A stretch of DNA of 64,000 nucleotides from Magnetospirillum aberrantis SpK (GTDB taxonomy: Bacteria > Pseudomonadota > Alphaproteobacteria > Rhodospirillales > Magnetospirillaceae), in contig NZ_JAAIYP010000042.1 in assembly GCF_011022235.1 (NCBI RefSeq), positions 124,001-188,000 of the forward strand, read 5' to 3'. Below, piece after piece: positions 61,706 through 64,000 of the stretch; position 1 is the first letter of the stretch, and each line of letters opens with the position of its first letter. The notes below the pieces were generated by a model, which worked only from the letters and a program-made list of their open reading frames with translations, did no database searches and had not been told where the DNA came from. The translations under genes and the position numbers were made by a program.

Positions 61706-62179
61706 TTAGGTAATGGCGTCGATCTGTTCGGGTTTCAGGTGGCCGGGCACGATGGTGACGGGAACGCGCAGCCGGCCGACGAACTTGCCGGTCAGCGCGG
61801 TGACCAGGGGTCCCGGCCCGCGCGGCCCGGTGTCGGCGGCCAGCACCAGGATGGAAATCTGCGGTTCCTCGTCGATCAGGGCGATCAATTGCTCGCGCGG
61901 GTTGCCCTCGCGCACATAAAGGATGGGCAGTTGGCCCGAGAACTCGTTGACCTCGGCGGCAAGGCGCTGCAACAGCTCCTCGGCGTCCTGGCGGGCCTCT
62001 TCCTCCATCAGGTTGGCGATGGCCATGAAATGCTGGTACTCGTTCGGTTCCAGCACCCGGAGCAGGGCGACGCGGCCGCCGGTATGGCGGGCACGGGCGC
62101 AGGCATAGCGCAGCGCGGCGCGCATTTCCTCGCTGTCGTCCACCACCACCAGGAACACTCGGGTCTGTTCGGCCGTCAT
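61706..62179 (-). CDS. Universal stress protein (UspA family)
   Basis: From ATG 62179 the product has 157 residues. The Usp fold is indicated by RVFLVVVDDSEEMRAALRYACARARHTGGRVALLRVLEP at the N-terminus and ISILVLAAD later. The end shows a G-x-N-like pattern (GKFVGRLRVPVTIVPGHL), but the typical ATP-binding G-2x-G-9x-G-(S/T) motif is only partly kept. Its role is presumably in general stress survival. An ATG at 62239 would add an arginine-rich stretch of 20 residues and is less likely. Confidence 0.85.
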   Translation of the reverse strand: MTAEQTRVFLVVVDDSEEMRAALRYACARARHTGGRVALLRVLEPNEYQHFMAIANLMEEEARQDAEELLQRLAAEVNEFSGQLPILYVREGNPREQLIALIDEEPQISILVLAADTGPRGPGPLVTALTGKFVGRLRVPVTIVPGHLKPEQIDAIT

Positions 62180-62238
62180 GATGATCCCTTCTCCCCGTGG
62201 TTTTCTTGTTGGCCACCGCCGCAATGGGTTGGCCGGCA

Positions 62239-63000
62239 TTACTTGCGGAAGATCGCCGCCGCCGCCCAGCCGGCGCCGGCCGCCAACAGGATGGCGATGA
62301 TACCGTAGGCCGCGGCCTGTTGGTGGGCGAAATCGAACACGTCGGCGCCCAGGCCGATCTTGGACACCACCAAGGGCGTGGTCTGGGCGCTGGCCACCTC
62401 GCCGTCGACCATCAGGTAGACCTCGACCAGATAGGTGCCCACCGGCACGTTGGCGGGAAAATGCATCTCGGTGCGGAACAGGCGGTTGCCGAGAAAGCCG
62501 ATGTCCTGGACACCGTCGCCGTAAAGCCCCTGTCTTTGTTTCAGCCGGATCAGGGCATCGCGGTATTGCGGGCTGTCGGCGCGTTCGTCGCGGGGATGGA
62601 TGTCGAGGTCAAGCGCCTCAAGCCCGATCTGGTGGCGTTCCAGCACCGCCTGGGGGGCGATCTCGGCCAAAGGCTTACTGGCGGCGACGCGATAGAAGGA
62701 TGGCGCGTCGCGGACCTCGGCCAGACCGGAATTGATCCAGATGCCGGCGTTGCGCGCCTTGCGGCGGACGATTTCGCCATGGTTGGGGCCGCGCACCACG
62801 ACGACGACGTCACCGCCGCGCGAGGCATCCTCGACGGCGCCGAACAACAAGACGTCGGTGCCGGCGAAGCCGGTGGTGATGGCCACCAGATGGCGCGACA
62901 GATCGGCCACCAAAGGTTCGGCGGCTCGTGCCGCCGACGCCCACAGGCCGGCCAACAGGGCAAGGAACAAGACGACCGGCCGTCCGTTTCCGCCCGCCAT
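62239..63000 (-). CDS. TIGR02186-type conserved membrane-anchored protein
   Basis: The 253-residue protein has a signal peptide (about 1-26, cleavage after ARA) and one C-terminal membrane helix (IIAILLAAGAGWAAAAIF), so the main domain should face the periplasm. Blocks VADLSRHLVAITTGFAGTDVLLFGAV, VVVVRGPN, INSGLAEVRDAPSFYRVAAS and GTYLVEVYLMVDGEV match the family I know as TIGR02186, common in alphaproteobacteria and of unknown function. It lies 2 bp after the DUF2333 gene, so they are probably one operon. Confidence 0.82.
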   Translation of the reverse strand: MAGGNGRPVVLFLALLAGLWASAARAAEPLVADLSRHLVAITTGFAGTDVLLFGAVEDASRGGDVVVVVRGPNHGEIVRRKARNAGIWINSGLAEVRDAPSFYRVAASKPLAEIAPQAVLERHQIGLEALDLDIHPRDERADSPQYRDALIRLKQRQGLYGDGVQDIGFLGNRLFRTEMHFPANVPVGTYLVEVYLMVDGEVASAQTTPLVVSKIGLGADVFDFAHQQAAAYGIIAILLAAGAGWAAAAIFRK

Positions 63001-63002
63001 GC

Positions 63003-63965
63003 TCAGCTCGCCAGTTTTTCGGCGATCCCGGCCAAGATCGCGCGGGCGCGCAACAGATAGAACCCCTGCGCGGTCAGATGGCTGGGAACGAAGGTTCCGT
63101 CGGGAGCGCCGTTCAGGACCACCAGCGGCTCAAGCGCCGCCGCCGCCTGCAAGGCTTCGATCATCTGGCGCCACTCGACCGCCAGATTACGGTCGGTCAG
63201 CACCTGGGCGAAATCGCCGCCCAATTCGCGCAGCATCAGGCCATAGGCGTAGACCCGGCCCTTGGTGCCGTAGAACAGGTCGTCCGCCTTGGTGTCGAAC
63301 AGTGCCGAATGGTTCTCGGCCAGATGGCGGTCGGTGTTGGCCGAGATGATGTCCAGGTCGCGGCCGATGGCGCTGACCACTTGGGCCAAGGTGGCGGCGT
63401 CAAGGTCCAGACCCGGCCCGCCACCGGCCAGGGAGCGGTTGAACTCCACCAGATTGCGGGCGGCGCCACGGTACATCTTCTCGCTCGAGGCGGTCGGCGC
63501 CCACGAGGTCGAGGGGTCGAACTTCCACACCGTTCCGGGATACTTCAGCAATCCGGCGGCCCGTTCCAGTTCGGACACCGGGCCTTGACCGTGGTCGCTG
63601 GCGGCGGCCAGGGCGGCGGACATCCGGCCTACCGCGGTGGCAATGCCCTGTTGGAAGGCGGGGGTGTCGTCCAGCCACCAGCCGGGGGTGAAGAACGGGT
63701 CGTTGGCGGCCCAATTGTGCTGGTCGATCTCGCGGAACACCAGTCGGGCGGCGATGGCCACCGCCCGGCTCTGGCCGGTTTCCACCGATCCGGGGCCGAA
63801 ATCGAAATCGTCGTCGATGACGTGGGTGATCGCCATGCCGATTCCCAGGGCACCGACAAAGCCGATCACCACCAGCGCGGCCGCCCACCACCATCCCGGC
63901 GACGCGGCACGCCGCAATGCGTCGCGAAGGGTATCGGGGCGGAAACGGGGCAAGGGCTCGGTCAT
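63003..63965 (-). CDS. DUF2333 family membrane protein
   Basis: The 320-residue protein has one N-terminal membrane helix (about 25-47, WWWAAALVVIGFVGALGIGMAI) followed by a large periplasmic helical domain. DQHNWAANDPFFTPGWWLDDTPAFQQGI, RMSAALAAASDHG, LKYPGTVWKFDPSTSW and KMYRGAARNLVEFNRSL match DUF2333, whose function is unknown. It precedes the TIGR02186 gene on the minus strand with 2 bp between them. Only 35 bp remain to the window end, so upstream operon members may exist. Confidence 0.85.
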   Translation of the reverse strand: MTEPLPRFRPDTLRDALRRAASPGWWWAAALVVIGFVGALGIGMAITHVIDDDFDFGPGSVETGQSRAVAIAARLVFREIDQHNWAANDPFFTPGWWLDDTPAFQQGIATAVGRMSAALAAASDHGQGPVSELERAAGLLKYPGTVWKFDPSTSWAPTASSEKMYRGAARNLVEFNRSLAGGGPGLDLDAATLAQVVSAIGRDLDIISANTDRHLAENHSALFDTKADDLFYGTKGRVYAYGLMLRELGGDFAQVLTDRNLAVEWRQMIEALQAAAALEPLVVLNGAPDGTFVPSHLTAQGFYLLRARAILAGIAEKLAS

Positions 63966-64000
63966 GTCTCTCTCTGTCCGGCGGGGGGCCTTGTTGATTG

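Overview
The window is a GC-rich chromosomal segment with dense, tightly packed genes. It most likely comes from an alphaproteobacterium of the Rhodospirillales, close to Magnetospirillum. This rests on the gene neighbourhoods (ftsK-lolA-xth, rph-rdgB-hemW divergent from hrcA-grpE, hemC-hemD-mic60-hemY) and on the protein sequences. No species assignment could be tested here. I see no rRNA, tRNA, CRISPR array, prophage or classical insertion sequence.

Layout. 1-3.5 kb: the C-terminus of FtsK, LolA, a candidate 6S RNA, exonuclease III and an unknown gene. 3.5-8.7 kb: ComM, then a small accessory patch of envelope or secreted proteins. The patch holds two paralogous lipoproteins, one of them AT-rich and flanked by a 45-bp duplication of the comM 5' end. 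8.7-15.6 kb: housekeeping (gshB, a BON lipoprotein, yraN, rsmI, an LpoA-like lipoprotein, hemW, rdgB, rph). 15.6-26.1 kb: the heat-shock and folding block (hrcA-grpE, dnaK-dnaJ) with nth, a DUF1848 gene and a DciA fusion, followed by a ccdAB toxin-antitoxin pair and dapB.

26.2-40 kb and 47.8-53.1 kb hold most of a cobalamin pathway: cobM, a cbiG-cobJ fusion, cobI, cobL, a cobH fusion, cbiX, cobD/cbiB, cobQ, cobO, cobN, cobW and cobU. An orphan sensor kinase and a SYLF lipid-binding gene sit inside it. 40-47.8 kb: gluQ, an esterase, an HNH protein, an AmpG-like permease, alanine dehydrogenase, pyrophosphatase, a small GIY-YIG gene inside nested inverted repeats, and phoU-pstB. 53-64 kb: a methyltransferase, an iron-type alcohol dehydrogenase, tsaD, the hemC / hemD-mic60 / hemY operon, a Bax-type glucosaminidase, nfuA, a universal stress protein and two membrane-associated conserved genes.

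The most unusual signals are intergenic. (1) A three-copy, two-hairpin element lies at 2711, 13015 and 40119. Its unpaired segments are constant (GGCCAAG, GGA loop, CGCCCGGCGAGGG) while both stems change in a compensatory way; all three copies lie between convergent genes. (2) A roughly 550-bp GIY-YIG cassette is bounded by 32-bp perfect and about 46-bp imperfect inverted repeats. (3) A perfect 18-bp palindrome spans the ccdAB promoter and ribosome binding site. (4) HemD is fused in frame to a mitofilin/Mic60-like protein, and DciA and CobH carry unfamiliar extra domains.
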